Positions 1 through 9,417 are shown, counted from the stretch's first letter. The stretch: 64,000 nt of DNA from Alkalimonas amylolytica (GCF_900107845.1 NZ_FNRM01000007.1:148409-212408), one strand, 5' to 3'. Made by a program: numbers and translations. Notes: a model not told the origin generated them from the letters alone.

Positions 1-249
1 GGTGATGGCTACTGCATTGTGAGGGACAGGCTCACCAGCCTGAAGTTTGGCAAGCAGTACATCCAGCCCGACTACGTCAAAGCCATGCTCCTGCAAGTAC
101 GTCAGATGCTGACGAAACTCGTCTTCGGTGGTGCTGCTGACTCTGGGGGTATCCTCAGCGATATGATGATAGATCAAGATCACTGCCGCCTGAGCTGGTA
201 GTAGTGCTAACAGGCCAAGCAGCAGCAGAGCATGCAGGGTGGATTTCAT
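1..249 (-). CDS. Polysaccharide deacetylase family protein (N-terminal part, cut by window edge)
   Basis: The reverse strand from 249 reads as 83 open codons running off the left edge, so only the N-terminus is present. It begins with a clear signal peptide (MKSTLHALLLLGLLALLPAQA) followed by VILIYHHI, then spaced F..HL.YL...GF residues. This is the typical start of a NodB-type polysaccharide deacetylase domain, where the YH(H) pair and the following aspartate region open the metal-binding fold. Expected role (family knowledge): an exported enzyme removing N- or O-acetyl groups from a surface or environmental polysaccharide. The catalytic motifs lie outside the window, so activity cannot be judged. 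It is transcribed in the same direction as nfuA, which lies 22 bases upstream. Confidence 0.72.
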   Translation of the reverse strand, partial: MKSTLHALLLLGLLALLPAQAAVILIYHHIAEDTPRVSSTTEDEFRQHLTYLQEHGFDVVGLDVLLAKLQAGEPVPHNAVAIT

Positions 250-270
250 GGCTTCACCTCTGATGGCAGT

Positions 271-849
271 TTAGTAGTAAGAGTGTTCACCACGCTGATG
301 CTCGGTGATGTCTTTTACGCCCGTCAATTCGCCGGCAAAGCGATTCAGCAGTTCTTTCTCAATGCCTTCTTTTAAGGTCAGATCAACCTGAGCACAGCCA
401 TTGCAGCCACCGCCAAATTGCAACACGACGACACCCGCATCGTTTAGCTCGACCACACTGACGTTGCCACCATGGTTGGCAAGTTGCGGGTTGATCTCAG
501 CATCAATCATGTACTGTACCCGTTCACGTAATGGCGCATTGTCACTCACCTTACGCACTTTGGCGTTCGGCGCTTTTAGCGTCAGTTGAGAACCCATCTG
601 ATCGGTGACAAAATCGATTTCAGCATCCACTAAAAAGGGCTGGCTTTCGGCATCCACCACGGCAGAAAAACCATGAAAAGGCAGCTGTAGATCGCTTTCT
701 TCCACCGAGTCAGGCGGGCAGTATGACACGCCGCACTCCGCGCTGGCCGTGCCGGGATTGACAACAAAGACCCGAATATGAGTGCCTTCGGGTTGCTTCT
801 CAAGCAGTTTAACAAAGTGGCTTTGTGCACTTTCAGAAATCGAAATCAT
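271..849 (-). CDS. nfuA: Fe-S biogenesis protein NfuA
   Basis: This 192-residue protein has the NfuA two-domain layout: an N-terminal degenerate A-type scaffold domain (about 1-95) and a C-terminal NifU/Nfu domain. The Nfu domain carries the cluster-binding motif GGGCNGC with cysteines at 149 and 152, the same numbers as in E. coli NfuA. It holds a 4Fe-4S cluster between two subunits and passes it to client enzymes, particularly under oxidative stress or iron shortage (family knowledge). In E. coli nfuA sits directly after gntX/comF next to bioH; here comF and bioH are also close but a peptidase gene on the other strand lies between them and nfuA. The start has a modest AGG ribosome site about 9 bases upstream. 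Confidence 0.96.
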   Translation of the reverse strand: MISISESAQSHFVKLLEKQPEGTHIRVFVVNPGTASAECGVSYCPPDSVEESDLQLPFHGFSAVVDAESQPFLVDAEIDFVTDQMGSQLTLKAPNAKVRKVSDNAPLRERVQYMIDAEINPQLANHGGNVSVVELNDAGVVVLQFGGGCNGCAQVDLTLKEGIEKELLNRFAGELTGVKDITEHQRGEHSYY

Positions 850-976
850 CGGCAGTACCTGACTAATTTACTAGGGTATAGCCTATCATACTCTTCCTTG
901 TAGCTGGTTTCCAGCCCAGCTTGAGTTTGCCATGGCTTTATTGGACACTATAAGCAATGAGATTGGAGACTTTGCT

Positions 977-3523
977 ATGAAAAAAATCCTGCTTCTTCTG
1001 TTGCTTGCCTGCAGTTTGCCCGCAGTTGCCGTTTGGCCTGAAGCATCTTTCGATGCTGACGTACCTCGGCCAGAGCAAACGGCCGGTTTTGCCATGGGGG
1101 AGTGGCACTGGCGGCACGACCAGATACAGCATTATTTTGAGCGTCTGGCGGCCCATTCAGCACTCGCCACTTTGCAGGTAATAGGCTATAGCCATGAACG
1201 TCGTCCTTTGCTGCAGTTGGTGGTTTCATCCGAGCAGAATCTTGCACGGCTAGACAGCATCCGGCAGCAGAACCTGGCGCAAAGTCAGGGCCAAACGTTG
1301 GCAGAGGATGCACCAGTGATTATCTGGCTTGGGTATGGTGTGCATGGCAACGAACCTAGTGCGACCCATGCCGCAGTGGCACTGGCCTATTATCTGACTG
1401 CAGTCCAAAGCAGTGAAGTAGAGCAGTGGCTGGACGAAGCCGTGATCATCATTCAACCCAGTCTCAACCCGGATGGGCATGATCGTTTTTCGCATTGGGT
1501 CAATATGCATCGTGGTAAGACACCTGTGGCCGATCCGCAACACCGCGAGCATGTTGAGCCCTGGCCCAATGGCCGGCCGAATCATTACTGGTTTGATCTA
1601 AACCGGGACTGGTTGTTGCTGCAACACCCGGAAAGCCAGGCCAGAATTAGCGAGTACCATCGCTGGCTGCCACAGGTGTTGGGTGACTTCCATGAAATGG
1701 GCACCAACAGCACCTATTTTTTTCAGCCTGGGATCCCAAGCCGCAATTATCCGCTAACGCCAGAACGCAATTTTGAACTGACCCGCACCTTGGCTGAGTT
1801 TCATGCCGCCAGCCTGGACCAAGCCAAAGAGCTGTATTACACCGAAGAAAGCTTTGATGATTTTTACATCGGCAAAGGCTCCACCTATCCGGATGTGACC
1901 GGCGGCATTGGTATTTTGTATGAGCAGGCCAGCAGCCGTGGTCATGTGCAGGAGTCCATTCATGGGCTGTTGACCTTTGAACGCACCATTCGCAACCAGT
2001 TGCTGACGTCGTTATCGACCATCCGCGGAGCGGTTGAGTATCGCTCCGAGCTCCAGCGCTATCAGCAAGACTTTTTCCGGCTCGGCCAAACGGAGGCCCG
2101 TCAGGAAAGCTTTCGTGGTTATATGCTGACCGAGGTGGATGACAAAACCCGGCTGCATGCTTTGTTGCGGCTTTTGCGCCAGCACCAGATTGAGGCTTTC
2201 CCGCTGCAACGCGACTGGCAGGATGGACAGTACAGCTACAAGGCTGGAGAAAGTTATTTTGTACCCTTGCAACAAGCCCAGTACCGCTTACTGAAAGGCG
2301 CTTTTAGTACCCGGAAAAACTTCCCTGACAATACCTTTTACGATGTTTCCAGCTGGACTTTACCTTACGCCTACAACATCGAGTATCGACAGGTACAGCG
2401 TGATCCAGCCAGAGCCCTGGCGAATGAACCCTGGGTTGAAGCTGTTCAATCTGTGCCTGCACCAGAGGCCGGTGCTTATGCCTATGCGTTTGGTTGGCAA
2501 GACCAAAAGGCCCCATTGTTGTTGCAGGCTCTGTTGGCTGAGGGCGTGGTGGCCAGAATGGCTCAGGCTGATTTTACGGCCATCACCAATGATGGCCCCC
2601 AGTCTTTTGTCGCCGGCTCGGTATTGATTCCAGCCGGTTTGCAGCAAGAGTCCGATTGGTTTGCCCGTTTGCAAGCAGCTCAGCAGCGCTTTGCGTTGCC
2701 GGTATTTGCCATTCAAACGGGTTTAACGCCAGCAGGCAGTGATCTAGGCAGCTTCCGCTTTGTGCCGGTGCAGTTGCCTCAGGTGCTGCTGATTGCCGGG
2801 CCCGGTATTAATTCGACCGAAGCTGGTGAGCTTTGGTACAACCTGGAACGTTTGGCAGGGATCTCACCGAGTATGGTAGAACCTGAGCGTTTTAGTCGCA
2901 TCGACCTCAGCCGTTACAGCCACATCATCTTGCCAGATGGCAGCTACCAACAATGGAACAGTGCAGAGCAAGAGGCACTGCGGCGCTGGTTGAATGACGG
3001 TGGTATTGTTTGGGGGCAAAAACGCGCGGTGAGCTGGCTGGTGCAGCATGAGTTGCTGCAGGCTCAGGTTTGGCAACCGGCGGAAATGAACCGGATGATT
3101 TCCCACCAGCAGCTCAGATACAGTGATCAGGAAGCGCTGGCTGCCCGACAACGCATTGCCGGAGCTATTTTTGAAGCAGAGCTGGATCGCAGCCATCCGC
3201 TAACATTCGGTTTGCCGCGTGACCGCCTGCCATTGTTTAAAAACAGCACCTTGCTGTTGCAGCCTTCGCATGCACCCTTTGTAAATGTTGCTCTGTACAG
3301 TGAGCAGCCGCATCTGGCTGGTTATACCGCGCCGGAGTTTGTGCCGCGAATTGGTCAGGCAGCGGCTTTGCTGGCACACAATCATGGCCGTGGCCGGGTG
3401 ATTGCAATGACGGATAATCCGGTATTTCGTGGCTACTTTAAAGGCTCCAGTCGTTTGCTGGTCAATGCCATCTATCTTGGGCACAGCTTCAGCGCCCAAT
3501 CCCAGGCTGAGGACGACGAATAA
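977..3523 (+). CDS. Secreted M14-family zinc carboxypeptidase
   Basis: An 848-residue exported peptidase. The ATG at 977 is preferred over an in-frame ATG at 932 because GGAG lies at 965-968 and a signal peptide (MKKILLLLLLACSLPAVA) begins exactly there. The M14 fold follows: the zinc motif HGNEP in YGVHGNEPSATHA, the stretch NPDGHDRFSHWVN, FDLNRDW, and GDFHEMG..STYFFQPG, which resembles the third zinc ligand and active-site region of this family. The C-terminal 450 residues contain a glutamine-amidotransferase-like or M14-associated domain without obvious catalytic residues. Likely role (inferred): periplasmic or secreted digestion of peptides. It stands alone on the plus strand between nfuA and comF, two genes that are adjacent in E. 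coli, which suggests insertion into an old gene pair. Its exact substrate is unknown. Confidence 0.88.
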   Translation: MKKILLLLLLACSLPAVAVWPEASFDADVPRPEQTAGFAMGEWHWRHDQIQHYFERLAAHSALATLQVIGYSHERRPLLQLVVSSEQNLARLDSIRQQNLAQSQGQTLAEDAPVIIWLGYGVHGNEPSATHAAVALAYYLTAVQSSEVEQWLDEAVIIIQPSLNPDGHDRFSHWVNMHRGKTPVADPQHREHVEPWPNGRPNHYWFDLNRDWLLLQHPESQARISEYHRWLPQVLGDFHEMGTNSTYFFQPGIPSRNYPLTPERNFELTRTLAEFHAASLDQAKELYYTEESFDDFYIGKGSTYPDVTGGIGILYEQASSRGHVQESIHGLLTFERTIRNQLLTSLSTIRGAVEYRSELQRYQQDFFRLGQTEARQESFRGYMLTEVDDKTRLHALLRLLRQHQIEAFPLQRDWQDGQYSYKAGESYFVPLQQAQYRLLKGAFSTRKNFPDNTFYDVSSWTLPYAYNIEYRQVQRDPARALANEPWVEAVQSVPAPEAGAYAYAFGWQDQKAPLLLQALLAEGVVARMAQADFTAITNDGPQSFVAGSVLIPAGLQQESDWFARLQAAQQRFALPVFAIQTGLTPAGSDLGSFRFVPVQLPQVLLIAGPGINSTEAGELWYNLERLAGISPSMVEPERFSRIDLSRYSHIILPDGSYQQWNSAEQEALRRWLNDGGIVWGQKRAVSWLVQHELLQAQVWQPAEMNRMISHQQLRYSDQEALAARQRIAGAIFEAELDRSHPLTFGLPRDRLPLFKNSTLLLQPSHAPFVNVALYSEQPHLAGYTAPEFVPRIGQAAALLAHNHGRGRVIAMTDNPVFRGYFKGSSRLLVNAIYLGHSFSAQSQAEDDE

Positions 3524-3575
3524 AGCTGCTAACACCTAAGCAGGAGACAACAAAGATGTGGTTTCAGCATGCGAT

Positions 3576-4292
3576 CTAACGGTGACGCCTGTCTTTAGCA
3601 GTAATGGCTAAAGTCCAGAGTTGCAGCGGTTTGGCACCGCCCCGCTGCAGGCAGCCACCAGCCTGCTTCAGGGTACTGCCAGTGGTGATGACATCATCCA
3701 CCAACGCGATTTGGCCAAGTTGACTTAGCTGCTTTCGATAGACAGGGTTGAGTTGAAACAGCCGCTCACTGTTGCGTTGCCGTTGCCAGCGTTTTAGTTG
3801 CCGCTGATGCAGCCCACTGCGCTGACGTTGCAGTAAGGGCAAAACCGGTATCTGCCACGTCTTTGCCAGCACCTCTGCCAACAGTTCTGCCTGATTAAAG
3901 CCCCGGTCGAGATAGCGCCAGGTCGGCATGGGGATGAAGCAGAGGCAGTCGGGTAGTGGGAAACCCGCTGCCTGATACTGCTGGGCTAACTGACGGAATT
4001 GTTGCAGCAGCCAGTGGCCGGCTGCCAGCTGATGTTGGAGCTTCCACTGGCTGATGGCATAATCGTAAGGTGGTTGATACCAGCTCAGACTCACTAAGCG
4101 CTCGGCGTATAACGTGGGTAACCCTTGCTGCACAGCTGGCAGCCAGAGCAAGTTGCCGTGATAAAAGACGATGTCAAAACCGGGCAATGCCTGCTGGCAG
4201 CAACTACACATTTGCTGCCCGGCCTGATGCACAGGTAAATCACACCAGAGACAGCGGTTAGGCATCAGTTGATGCAATATCTTTTGTAGCAT
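3576..4292 (-). CDS. comF: ComF family phosphoribosyltransferase-like protein (GntX-like)
   Basis: This 238-residue protein has an N-terminal double zinc-finger-like cysteine set (RCLWCD and MCSCC within residues 13-35) and a C-terminal type I phosphoribosyltransferase domain ending with the PRPP-binding loop VDDVITTGSTL. That is the full ComF/GntX layout. In naturally competent bacteria ComF is needed for DNA uptake or processing; in E. coli the homologue GntX is implicated in using extracellular DNA as food (family knowledge). It is divergent from bioH with only about 38 bases between the two, the same arrangement as E. coli bioH/gntX. No sign of damage is visible. Confidence 0.92.
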   Translation of the reverse strand: MLQKILHQLMPNRCLWCDLPVHQAGQQMCSCCQQALPGFDIVFYHGNLLWLPAVQQGLPTLYAERLVSLSWYQPPYDYAISQWKLQHQLAAGHWLLQQFRQLAQQYQAAGFPLPDCLCFIPMPTWRYLDRGFNQAELLAEVLAKTWQIPVLPLLQRQRSGLHQRQLKRWQRQRNSERLFQLNPVYRKQLSQLGQIALVDDVITTGSTLKQAGGCLQRGGAKPLQLWTLAITAKDRRHR

Positions 4293-4330
4293 AAATGTGT
4301 ATCTAATGTTTATTTCGGAGTATGGTTCAG

Positions 4331-5092
4331 GTGAGCAAACAGAGCAAGCCGAATTTAGTATTACTGCATGGCTGGGGCATGAATCAGGCCGTTTGGCAGC
4401 AGTGGCTGCCGTTACTGCAACAGGACTGGCAAGTGCATACGTTGGATTTGCCTGGGTTTGGATTGAGTAAAGATTGTCCTGAACCTTACACTTTAACTAT
4501 GTTGGCAGAGTTGTTGCAGCCACAGCTACCGGCCAAAGCCGTGCTTTGCGGCTGGTCACTGGGGGGCTTGGTTGCCATTGAGTTGGCACGTTGTTACCCG
4601 CAACAGGTGCAAGCACTGGCATTGTTGGCGGCATCGCCTTGTTTTATGGCGCAAACCGACTGGCCTGGCATGTCAGCGCGTATCTTCACCCAGTTTCAGC
4701 AGCAGCTCAGTAACAATATACCTTTGACTATCCAGCGCTTTTTAGCTATTCAGGCAATGGGCAGTGCCAGTGCTAAAGACGATATCAAGCAGTTGCGTCA
4801 GGCTATTTTGCAACTGCCGGAACCAAAGCCAGAAGCTGTCACTGGTGGTTTGGCGCTGCTGCAAAGCTGTGATCTGCGTGCTGAGCTGGCAAGTTTACCG
4901 CTGCCGGTGCATGCCGCTTTTGGCCGGTTGGATACACTGGTTCCAATTGGAGTAGAGCAAGCCCTGCAGCAACTGATGCCCTCCGCCCAGACCCATTGTT
5001 TTGCCCATGCTTCGCATGCGCCCTTTATATCGCACCCAACAGAAAGTGCGGCCTGGTTACAGCAAATCCGACCGCAGTTACCTGGTGAATAA
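4331..5092 (+). CDS. bioH: Pimeloyl-ACP methyl ester carboxylesterase BioH
   Basis: An alpha/beta hydrolase of about 253 residues with the complete triad visible: the nucleophile elbow GWSLGG (Ser76), FGRLD (Asp201) and HASHAPF (His229), plus the oxyanion segment LLHGWGMN near the start. BioH removes the methyl ester from pimeloyl-ACP and so ends the chain-building stage of biotin synthesis (family knowledge). I choose the GTG at 4331 because GGAG at 4317-4320 is 10 bases away; the in-frame ATG at 4322 would be only one base from it and would add three residues. It is divergent from comF as in enterics. No other biotin gene is in the window, as is normal for bioH. Confidence 0.93.
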   Translation: MSKQSKPNLVLLHGWGMNQAVWQQWLPLLQQDWQVHTLDLPGFGLSKDCPEPYTLTMLAELLQPQLPAKAVLCGWSLGGLVAIELARCYPQQVQALALLAASPCFMAQTDWPGMSARIFTQFQQQLSNNIPLTIQRFLAIQAMGSASAKDDIKQLRQAILQLPEPKPEAVTGGLALLQSCDLRAELASLPLPVHAAFGRLDTLVPIGVEQALQQLMPSAQTHCFAHASHAPFISHPTESAAWLQQIRPQLPGE

Positions 5093-5114
5093 AGCAGCAA
5101 AGCTTTATTTTTTA
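5090..5114 (+). terminator. Weak intrinsic terminator at the end of bioH
   Basis: TAAAGC (5090-5095, overlapping the stop codon) can pair with GCTTTA (5102-5107) around a six-base loop, and a run of Ts follows. The stem is short and poor in G+C, so termination is probably partial. Confidence 0.45.
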
Positions 5115-5119
5115 CCCGA

Positions 5120-5140
5120 AATGGTTAATAATTAACCATT
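5120..5140. promoter_or_regulatory. Perfect 21-bp palindrome, probable operator
   Basis: The arms AATGGTTAAT (5120-5129) and ATTAACCATT (5131-5140) are perfect inverted repeats around one base. The palindrome sits 25 bases upstream of the start codon of the small gene at 5166, where an operator would overlap or flank the promoter. No T-run follows, so it is not a terminator. The binding protein is unknown. Confidence 0.5.
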
Positions 5141-5165
5141 GCAGTCGTGGTTTAATGAGGTGCTT

Positions 5166-5462
5166 ATGAATATCCAGTCGGCTTTTGCCTCCGGCATGCA
5201 AGGCGTGCAGTCGGCCACTGACGCTATGACGCAAAGCACGCTCACTATCAACCGTCAAACCCAACGACCAGCTGATCCGGTAGTCGAAGCCGAGGCTGTG
5301 CCCACTGCTCAGCCACCAGTGCCATCGGCAACAGCAGCATTGCCCAGCCTGGAATCCAGTCTGATTGATCTCACCGTTCAACAGCGGCTGGCGGAAGCGA
5401 ATGTGCGCTCCATTGAAACAGCCAGCAGTGTGCTCGGTACTTTGATCGATACCAAGGTGTAG
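5166..5462 (+). CDS. Small protein resembling the two end helices of flagellar rod/hook proteins
   Basis: A 98-residue protein starting at the ATG at 5166, five bases after GAGG (5157-5160). The N-terminal helix (SAFASGMQGVQSATDAMTQ) resembles the first helix of flagellar rod/hook proteins, and the last 30 residues (LIDLTVQQRLAEANVRSIET, then a leucine-rich end LGTLID.KV) resemble their final helix, where LV.MI.AQRAYEAN...I.T...LL is typical. Between them is only a Pro/Ala-rich linker instead of the structural core. It has no signal peptide, as expected for a flagellar-export substrate. It is five bases upstream of the SprA-like gene, so the two are probably co-transcribed. The flagellar likeness is my reading of the pattern; the function is unknown. 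Confidence 0.7.
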   Translation: MNIQSAFASGMQGVQSATDAMTQSTLTINRQTQRPADPVVEAEAVPTAQPPVPSATAALPSLESSLIDLTVQQRLAEANVRSIETASSVLGTLIDTKV

Positions 5463-5467
5463 CTGTT

Positions 5468-6304
5468 ATGCTGATCACGTCGCATTATCCCAATGTCAGC
5501 CTGAATACCGCCAATCCGGCGACGGAGATGGCGCGCCGGGATAATCAACGGCGGGATTTGTTTGAGCCAGTGCAGGAAGCTGCCAAGAACTCGGCGGAAA
5601 AGCCGATTGCCAGTGATGATAAAGCCAAACAACAGCAGCCTCTGGCCAACAGTAATCAACAGCGCAATGAGCAAGCACAGACTGAAACCAATGCTGCCGT
5701 GCGCGGTCGGGAACAGGATGCCGAGCGAGATCCAGAGAGCCGTTCTGATAAGGAGCAACAGCGCCAGCAAGATCGGGCCGAGCAACAGGAGTTGCGCGAG
5801 CTGCAAGCCCGGGATCGTGAAGTGCGTGCCCACGAACAAGCCCACGCGGCTGTAGGCGGCCAATACGCCAGTGCGCCAACTTACACCTATGAGCGTGGCC
5901 CCGATGGCAATCAGTACGCCGTTGGTGGCGAAGTACAAATTGATCTATCGGAGATCCCGGCTAATCCTCAGGCCACAGTACAAAAAATGCAGCAGGTGCG
6001 TGCCGCGGCATTAGCACCGGCTGAGCCCTCAGCAGCCGATCAGCGCATTGCCGCTGAAGCCAGTCGCAGGATGCTGGCAGCCAGAGCCGCGATGGCCAAA
6101 GAAGCGATAAGCCGCAGCAATGAGCCATCAGCGCCGCGGCGGGCGATGGCTGACCGAGCCGCCGAAGCACAAATTCGTGTACCAGAGGCCAATACGCCTG
6201 CTGTCTCCGACACCGAAACCCTGCAACGGCGCAGCCAGGTGATTGCCGGTTTTTATCAGCAAGCCACCCAGCCTTCGTTAAGCAGTCTGCGTCAACAAGC
6301 CTGA
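5468..6304 (+). CDS. SprA-related putative metalloprotease (HExxH protein)
   Basis: This 278-residue protein is very polar in its first 115 residues (Gln/Arg/Glu-rich, probably disordered). It then has the SprA-related core: VRAHEQAHAAVGGQYASAP, YERGPDGNQYAVGGEVQIDL, then a run of alpha-helical alanine-rich sequence containing QVRAAALAP. HEQAH (about residues 124-128) fits the HExxH zinc-protease motif. The family is widespread and often annotated as putative metalloprotease, but I know of no proven substrate. There is no signal peptide. It directly follows the small flagellar-like gene, which hints that the pair acts together. Confidence is high for the family and low for function. Confidence 0.82.
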   Translation: MLITSHYPNVSLNTANPATEMARRDNQRRDLFEPVQEAAKNSAEKPIASDDKAKQQQPLANSNQQRNEQAQTETNAAVRGREQDAERDPESRSDKEQQRQQDRAEQQELRELQARDREVRAHEQAHAAVGGQYASAPTYTYERGPDGNQYAVGGEVQIDLSEIPANPQATVQKMQQVRAAALAPAEPSAADQRIAAEASRRMLAARAAMAKEAISRSNEPSAPRRAMADRAAEAQIRVPEANTPAVSDTETLQRRSQVIAGFYQQATQPSLSSLRQQA

Positions 6305-6349
6305 GTCTCGATGAACCGGGCAGTAAGTTCTAACCGGGTTTTACCCTAC

Positions 6350-8665
6350 TTACTTTTTCAGCTTTGCCAATGCATCGGCAAAGGCATTGCCCATGGCCGC
6401 GTTGGCTGGTGCTGCCGCCTTGGCTGGTTTGGCTGCCCGAGGCGCTTGGCTTTTGCCTTTGCTGGCTGGTGCCTTGGTTAGTGCCGCCTGAGCGGGCTGT
6501 TCATCCATCCGCATGGTCAGGGCGATGCGTTTGCGCTCTTTATCTACATCCAACACTTTGACCTTGACGATGTCGCCGGCCTTAACCACCTTGTGTGGAT
6601 CACTGACAAAGGTATCAGACAGCGAGGAGATATGCACCAGACCATCCTGGTGCACGCCAATATCGACAAAGGCACCAAAGTTGGTGACATTGGTGACTAC
6701 ACCTTCCAGCAACATGGCAGGTTTTAAATCGTCGATGGTGTTGACACCCTCTTTAAAGCTGGCCATTTTGAACTCAGGGCGCGGATCCCGGCCGGGCTTT
6801 TCCAGCTCGCTTAAAATATCGCTGATGGTTGGAATACCAAAGTGAGCATCGGCAAAGTCTTCCGGTTTCAGTTGGCTGATAAAATCACTATTGCCCAGAA
6901 TGTCCTGCACCGACTTTTGGTGTTGAGCCAGAATTTTCTCCACCAGCGGGTAGGCTTCCGGGTGCACACCAGAGGCATCCAGGGGGTTATCGCCCGCACT
7001 TATGCGCATAAAGCCAGCAGCTTGCTCAAAGGCTTTGGGGCCCAGTCGGGCCACTTTTAGCAACTCTTTGCGGTTGCTAAAGCGGCCATGCTGCTCGCGG
7101 TGTAGTACGATATTTTGTGCCAGGGTTTTATTCAAGCCTGCTACCCGGCTCAATAGGGGCACCGAGGCGGTATTTAGATCGACGCCGACCGCGTTGACAC
7201 AATCTTCCACCACCGCTTCCAGCGACTTGCTGAGCAGGCTTTGGTTGACATCATGTTGGTACTGACCAACGCCAATGGCTTTGGGCTCAATTTTCACCAG
7301 CTCTGCCAGCGGGTCCTGCAAGCGACGGCCGATGGAAACAGCACCACGGTAGGATACATCCAAATCCGGAAACTCCTGCGCAGCAAACTCCGATGCTGAA
7401 TACACCGAGGCGCCGGCTTCGGACACCATGATCTTGGTCAGTTTCAACTCCGGGTGCTTTTTCATCAGCTCGGCCACCAACTGGTCGGTTTCACGTGAAG
7501 CCGTGCCATTGCCGATGGCCACCAGCTCTGGTTTGAACTGCTGACAGAGGTTTTGTAAGGTACGCAGCGACTTATCCCAGTGATTTTGTGGTGCATGTGG
7601 AAATATGGTCTGGCTGCTGAGCAGTTTGCCGGTCTCATCCAGCATCACAACTTTCACGCCGGTACGTAGACCAGGATCCAGCGCCATGGTGGGGCGCAGG
7701 CCGGCTGGTGCTGCCATCAACAAGTCTTTCATATTGCGGGCAAACACCTTGATGGCTTCTGCTTCGGCGCGCTCACGCAGTTCGCTCAGCAGATCATTTT
7801 CCAGGTGTAGATGCAGCTTCACTTTCCAGGTCCACTGCGCCACGGTTTGCAAGAAAACATCAGCTGCCCGGCCTTGATTGCTCAGGTTAAAATGGCTGGC
7901 AACCGTTGCGATACAGCGTTGGTGTGCTTCGGCTTCATCGCTGTCGGGCAGTAGCTGCAATTGCAGGAAGCCTTCATTGCGGCCACGGAACATCGCCAGC
8001 GCCCGGTGCGATGGCAGTTGTCGCCACAGCTCACTGTGCTCAAAATAGTCGCGAAATTTGGCGCCTTCCTTTTCTTTGCCAGCCACCACAGTGCTTTTTA
8101 GCACCCCATGCTGGCTGAGTTGTTGACGCAGCCTTGCCAGTAGGTTGGCATCTTCAGCGAAGCGTTCCATCAAAATGTACTTAACGCCATCCAGCACGGC
8201 TTTGCTGTCGGCATAGCCAGCGTCGACATTTAGATAGGATTGCGCTTCCTGCTCAGGGTTTAGCTCAGGATTGGCCATCAAGGCATCAGCAAGTGGTTCC
8301 AACCCAGCTTCAATCGCCATCTGGCCTTTGGTTCGGCGCTTAGGTTTGAATGGCAGGTACAAATCTTCCAGCCGGGTCTTGTTGTCAGCGGCCAGAATGT
8401 CTTGCTGCAGCTCGGGGCTTAGTTTGCCCTGATCAGCGATGGTTTTTAAAATCAGTTGACGCCGTTCTTCCAGCTCGCGCAAGTACGATAGACGCTGTTC
8501 CAGGGTGCGTAACTGGGTATCATCCAAACCGCCGGTGACTTCTTTGCGGTAGCGGGCGATAAATGGGACGGTGGCACCATCGTCCAGCAATTGGATGGTC
8601 GCAACGACCTGCTCCGGACGAGCTGCAATTTCAGCGGCGATTTGTTGTTCAAGCTTTACTATCAT
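6350..8665 (-). CDS. tex: RNA-binding transcriptional accessory protein Tex
   Basis: A 771-residue Tex/YhgF protein. The start at 8665 ([13 protein letters not shown]) is favoured over an upstream ATG at 8701 because AGGAAA lies six bases before it and family members start like this. Visible parts: the N-terminal helical region with [12 protein letters not shown], the YqgF/RNase-H-like domain ([17 protein letters not shown]), tandem helix-hairpin-helix segments ([16 protein letters not shown] and [18 protein letters not shown]), and a C-terminal S1 RNA-binding domain ([15 protein letters not shown]) followed by a lysine/alanine-rich tail. Tex binds nucleic acids and affects transcription or translation fidelity and virulence genes in several species (family knowledge). 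It lies behind greB on the same strand, as in E. coli. Confidence 0.96.
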   Translation of the reverse strand: MIVKLEQQIAAEIAARPEQVVATIQLLDDGATVPFIARYRKEVTGGLDDTQLRTLEQRLSYLRELEERRQLILKTIADQGKLSPELQQDILAADNKTRLEDLYLPFKPKRRTKGQMAIEAGLEPLADALMANPELNPEQEAQSYLNVDAGYADSKAVLDGVKYILMERFAEDANLLARLRQQLSQHGVLKSTVVAGKEKEGAKFRDYFEHSELWRQLPSHRALAMFRGRNEGFLQLQLLPDSDEAEAHQRCIATVASHFNLSNQGRAADVFLQTVAQWTWKVKLHLHLENDLLSELRERAEAEAIKVFARNMKDLLMAAPAGLRPTMALDPGLRTGVKVVMLDETGKLLSSQTIFPHAPQNHWDKSLRTLQNLCQQFKPELVAIGNGTASRETDQLVAELMKKHPELKLTKIMVSEAGASVYSASEFAAQEFPDLDVSYRGAVSIGRRLQDPLAELVKIEPKAIGVGQYQHDVNQSLLSKSLEAVVEDCVNAVGVDLNTASVPLLSRVAGLNKTLAQNIVLHREQHGRFSNRKELLKVARLGPKAFEQAAGFMRISAGDNPLDASGVHPEAYPLVEKILAQHQKSVQDILGNSDFISQLKPEDFADAHFGIPTISDILSELEKPGRDPRPEFKMASFKEGVNTIDDLKPAMLLEGVVTNVTNFGAFVDIGVHQDGLVHISSLSDTFVSDPHKVVKAGDIVKVKVLDVDKERKRIALTMRMDEQPAQAALTKAPASKGKSQAPRAAKPAKAAAPANAAMGNAFADALAKLKK

Positions 8666-8783
8666 GCGTGTTTCCTGTGACCAGTAGCTAAGCTCTGGCA
8701 TGGGCCCGGCATGTCGCCGAGCGATGTTGTGTTAGCTGGACGAATTGTCCCTGTTCTTATGGCAAAAATCCAATGGCAATTGC

Positions 8784-9275
8784 TCAGGCGTTGCTATCTG
8801 TTTCAAGCCGGTACGCTATGCTATTGATGATCCAGTTTTTCCGGCCGGTTGGTGTGGGCACCTGCACCTCGTCATCGACTTGCTTTCCGAGCAAAGCGCG
8901 CGCCATGGGTGCATCAATGGAGATGTAATCACGCCGACCGTAGATTTCATCCGGCCCAACGATACGAAAGCAGCGTACCTCGCCATCGTCGTTTTCTACC
9001 TCCACCCAGGCACCAAAAAACACCTTGCCCTCTTGCTCCGGTGCGTAATCCACCGGCCGCAATACTTCCAGCCGTTTACGAATAAAGCGAACCCGGCGGT
9101 CGATTTCGCGCAGTTGTTTCTTATTGTACTGGTAATCCGCGTTTTCACTGCGATCCCCCAAACTGGCGGCCCAACTGACTTTTTGCGTCACTTCAGGGCG
9201 TTTAACCCGCCATAGCTGGTCCAGCTCTTGTTGCAGTTTAAGGTAACCTTGCCGGCTGATTAAGTTGGTTCTCAT
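8784..9275 (-). CDS. greB: Transcription elongation factor GreB
   Basis: This roughly 163-residue protein matches GreB closely: LWR..RPEVT.KV.WAASLGDRSENADYQYNKK in the coiled-coil finger that enters the RNA polymerase secondary channel, and EGKVFFGAWVE.ENDDG with GRKDYIS-like residues in the globular C-domain. GreB rescues backtracked polymerase by stimulating transcript cleavage (family knowledge); the acidic tip residues D and E of GDRSENADY are present. The ATG at 9275 gives the usual length; a TTG at 9296 would add seven residues. It lies upstream of tex and divergent from the ompR side, as in enteric bacteria. Confidence 0.96.
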   Translation of the reverse strand: MRTNLISRQGYLKLQQELDQLWRVKRPEVTQKVSWAASLGDRSENADYQYNKKQLREIDRRVRFIRKRLEVLRPVDYAPEQEGKVFFGAWVEVENDDGEVRCFRIVGPDEIYGRRDYISIDAPMARALLGKQVDDEVQVPTPTGRKNWIINSIAYRLETDSNA

Positions 9276-9390
9276 GCGAAGCCCGGATTGTTCCAATGAC
9301 TAGATTCTGCTTCATGGGGGCTGAAAGACACAATTTAAAGCCTTTGGTGGCAGTTAACCGGCAACTGGTCACAAAGTCTTTTCCTAAATA

Positions 9391-9417
9391 TTGATCGTAT
9401 AAAAAATGAACTATACT
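9391..9417 (+). promoter_or_regulatory. Possible sigma-70 promoter of the small lipoprotein gene
   Basis: TTGATC at 9391-9396 and TATACT at 9412-9417 look like -35 and -10 boxes. The spacing of 15 is shorter than the ideal 17, so the assignment is tentative. Confidence 0.4.

Noticed and set aside
19..201. 60-codon open frame on the plus strand at the left edge
   Set aside because: It lies opposite the signal peptide and start of a credible polysaccharide deacetylase; no family resemblance and no ribosome site.
5378..5938. 186-codon hydrophobic open frame opposite the SprA-like gene
   Set aside because: Apparent membrane character comes from the complement of Gln/Glu/Arg-rich codons; the plus-strand gene has a recognisable family core.
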